From the NCBI GenBank assembly GCA_015499985.1, contig JAAAUF010000751.1, positions 1-20,714 of the forward strand: a DNA stretch of 20,714 nt. The letters run 5' to 3'. The notes under the pieces are model-generated. The model did no database searches. It was given only the letters and a program-made list of their open reading frames with translations, and was not told where the DNA came from. A program made the translations under genes and the position numbers. Below are positions 18,803-20,714 of the stretch, piece by piece. Every line of letters begins with the position of its first letter. Position 1 is the first letter of the stretch. The DNA comes from Haplosporangium gracile. Taxonomy: Eukaryota > Mortierellomycota > Mortierellomycetes > Mortierellales > Mortierellaceae.

Positions 18803-20674
18803 ATGGCGGCACACAACCCAGGACTCGCTCATTCCATCCCTGCCTTCAAGACCGGCGCCAAGAGCTGTACTCGCTGTGGGAAGGACTTTCATCTCTTCCG
18901 GTCTAAGAAAAACTGTCACAACTGCGGTAAAGCTCCAGGGATTGAATGAGCTTCCAACGACCATTGACGTTTCAGCATCCGTTGTTATTATTTTTGTTGG
19001 CACTCATTCGTTGGTTATTTTAGGACTTCTGGATTCTAACAACAATGAGATTTGTATTTGCGCTCATAGGAGATGTTGTCTGTGAGAGCTGTAGTAATTT
19101 TCGGGCCAGACTCCCTCAGTTTGGATACTCAGCGTAAGTGCAAAAGTCAGCTGGAGCTATGACCAATTGCCTTGTCGACTTGTGTTTTTTACTAACAGCA
19201 TAATGTATATTTACATTTGTTGGGCATTCTAGTGAAGTCAGATGTTGCTCCTACTGCGCCCATTTCTTGCAAGGTACGATCGATTTTATTTTGGTCAGGA
19301 GCAAACGATGTCGTTGAAGGAGTGATGAACCTAACGATATTACAACATTCCGTTTGATAGTTTACAAGATGGACTATGCTGGTCTTTCGAACCTCAACAT
19401 CAAGACTTTGCGAGGATATCTCTTGTCGTACAACATTCCAACACAAGGCATGCTGGAAAAGCAAGGTTTGTCGCATCAACCTTTTTCTGTCAAAGATGAT
19501 TTGGTTGAAATCATGCAGGACACTTGGACTCACCCGCCCCTTTAAATTTGCTCCGTCTAGACTTGATCAGGGCTATTCAGAGTTACCGGCCCATTCCTGA
19601 AGCATCTGAAGTTTACTTCCGCCAACATCTGCCCGAAACACCAGAAAAGTCGTCGTCGTTGTTCGATGAGCTAGCGAACCTTGGCCGATCGGAGTCACCC
19701 TCAGGATCATCACAGGGATCATCTTCGAGCGACGGCTGGTCTTGGGATCTGGATAAATTCTTCTCAAAGCTCTTAAGCTCTGATGATACGCCTGCTGCTC
19801 AAACCAGACCCGCTGCTCAAACTCGACCTGCTCAATCACAGTCTCAATCACAGTCTCGGCCTGCGCAGTCTCAACCACGTCAACCTCCATCTCAAGGATC
19901 GGCCTACTGGCCACCAGGCGGTTTACGTACAAATGGAAGCTATCGACCTAATCCTACGCAACACAGGCCGCCACCTGGGAACCCTCCAGCATTCAACAGC
20001 CAACAAAGTCGAGCTCCAGGCGCACAGTCACAATCATCTCAGCCAAGACCACAAGCCGGTTACCAACACGCGCCACGCCAACCGCCATCTCGACCACAAG
20101 CAGCTCCTATCCCTGCTCCTTCGCAACCATCTCGACCTGCTCAGCCACCATCGATAACCTTGGATCAAGTGATGACTGCAAACACTGATCCCTCAACTCT
20201 TTCGATCAAGGCTATCAAGACGATACTGGACCAGAGCTGCGTCACATATGTAGGTGTCGTCGAGAAGCGGGATCTTGTCGAGCGGCTTCAAAAGCTGATT
20301 GACAATACCAAAGCTGAACAAACAATGGTACAGGAGCAGGAGGCAGAGTTTAAATCAACCGATACCTCTACCAAAAAGCCAACGTCAGGAAACTTGGCAG
20401 ATGACGACAACCTTTGCAAGATTTGTTGTGATGCTGCCCTGAACTGCGTCATGTTGAACTGCAACCATATGTCGACTTGTATGGACTGGTAAGTTATTCT
20501 GCTATTTTTTCTGCCATCGTGCTTGTAATCTTAAGGAAACAGCGGCAATTCTTTTTAACACAATTTACCTTTTCTCTGTCGTTGTTTAGTGGGAAACTAA
20601 TTATGGAGGGTTCAAGAATGTGTCCTATCTGTCGAGAGTACGTGGTCAAGCTACTTCACGTCTTCCGCGCATAG
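18803..20674 (+). CDS. RNF34/RFFL-like E3 ubiquitin ligase (FYVE-like zinc finger, SAP motifs, C-terminal RING)
   Basis: Six exons (18803-18926, 19070-19133, 19233-19273, 19361-19465, 19561-20488, 20590-20674) join in frame to 448 aa. Residues 22-71 form a FYVE-like zinc finger (C22, C25, C38, C41, C46, C49, C68, C71) without the R+HHCR lipid-binding signature. A SAP-like motif follows (86-118: LNIKTLRGYLLSYNIPTQGM then EKQDLIRAIQ). A Gln/Pro/Ser-rich linker covers about 140-330. A second SAP-like segment contains LSIKAIKTILDQ and EKRDLVERL. The C-terminal C3HC4 RING has C397, C400, C412, H414, C418, C421, C432, C435 and ends CPICREYVVKLLHVFRA, very close to the ends of human RNF34 and RFFL. 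Those proteins ubiquitinate signalling and apoptosis regulators on endosomal membranes; substrates here are unknown. The exon 4-5 join (95-bp intron, GTTTGT donor) is chosen because it restores EKxDL of the SAP motif. Other introns are 143, 99, 87 and 101 bp. Confidence 0.9.
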
Positions 20675-20714
20675 CGTGTAATTTTTTTTTTTTTTTACCA
20701 AGGTAGTGATGGGT
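20675..20714 (+). other. start of the 3' region of the RNF34-like gene
   Basis: The last 40 bases follow the stop codon and include a run of 15 thymines. Nothing else can be said. Confidence 0.6.

Noticed and set aside
19466..19495. 30-bp micro-intron in the RNF34-like gene
   Set aside because: GT and AG are present and removal keeps frame, but 30 bp is below normal intron size and the 95-bp intron with the same donor restores the SAP motif and the downstream frame.

Overview
The window looks like nuclear DNA of an early-diverging fungus, most likely Mortierellomycota/Mucoromycota. The evidence is compact protein genes split by mostly 87-125 bp GT-AG introns, a fungal-type Vps74/GOLPH3, a fungal-type threonine synthase, short pyrimidine-rich promoters and leaders, and no prokaryotic operon signals. 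The phylum is inferred from gene style and was not tested by a search. Eight protein genes can be reconstructed from start to stop, all splice joins keep frame, and all lie wholly inside the window. I found no tRNA, rRNA, transposon, virus-like or CRISPR sequence.

Layout, left to right: (1) a GOLPH3/Vps74 PI4P-binding Golgi adaptor (266-1947, +, 3 exons, 328 aa); (2) a 1101-aa coiled-coil protein of unknown function (2464-5863, +, 2 exons); (3) a 1.36 kb pyrimidine-rich intergenic/leader region with a 9-bp minisatellite; (4) a 1355-aa TBC-domain Rab GAP (7224-11696, +, 5 exons); (5) threonine synthase (12035-13874, -, 2 exons), convergent with the TBC gene; (6) LSM6 (14118-14678, +, 3 exons), head-to-head with threonine synthase across 243 bp; (7) a secreted protein with two double-psi beta-barrel domains (15185-16009, -, 1 exon); (8) a 1.67 kb gene-free stretch; (9) a DUF1771-Smr protein (17675-18548, +, 4 exons); (10) a FYVE-like/SAP/RING ubiquitin ligase resembling animal RNF34/RFFL (18803-20674, +, 6 exons).

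The genes do not form a pathway. Two (Vps74 and the Rab GAP) act in membrane traffic, two in RNA handling (Lsm6; Smr, by family inference), one in amino-acid synthesis, one is secreted, and one is a ubiquitin ligase. I see no convincing new biological system. The observations most worth following are: the RNF34-like gene, whose fourth intron, if retained, encodes a second SAP-helix-like segment followed by a stop and so would give a RING-less isoform; the Smr protein, with an Asn in place of the usual His in its glycine-rich loop and an aromatic C-terminal tail; the tandem double-psi barrel protein; a recurring A8-GGC-(N)GC motif near gene starts; and two long leaders entirely free of ATG.
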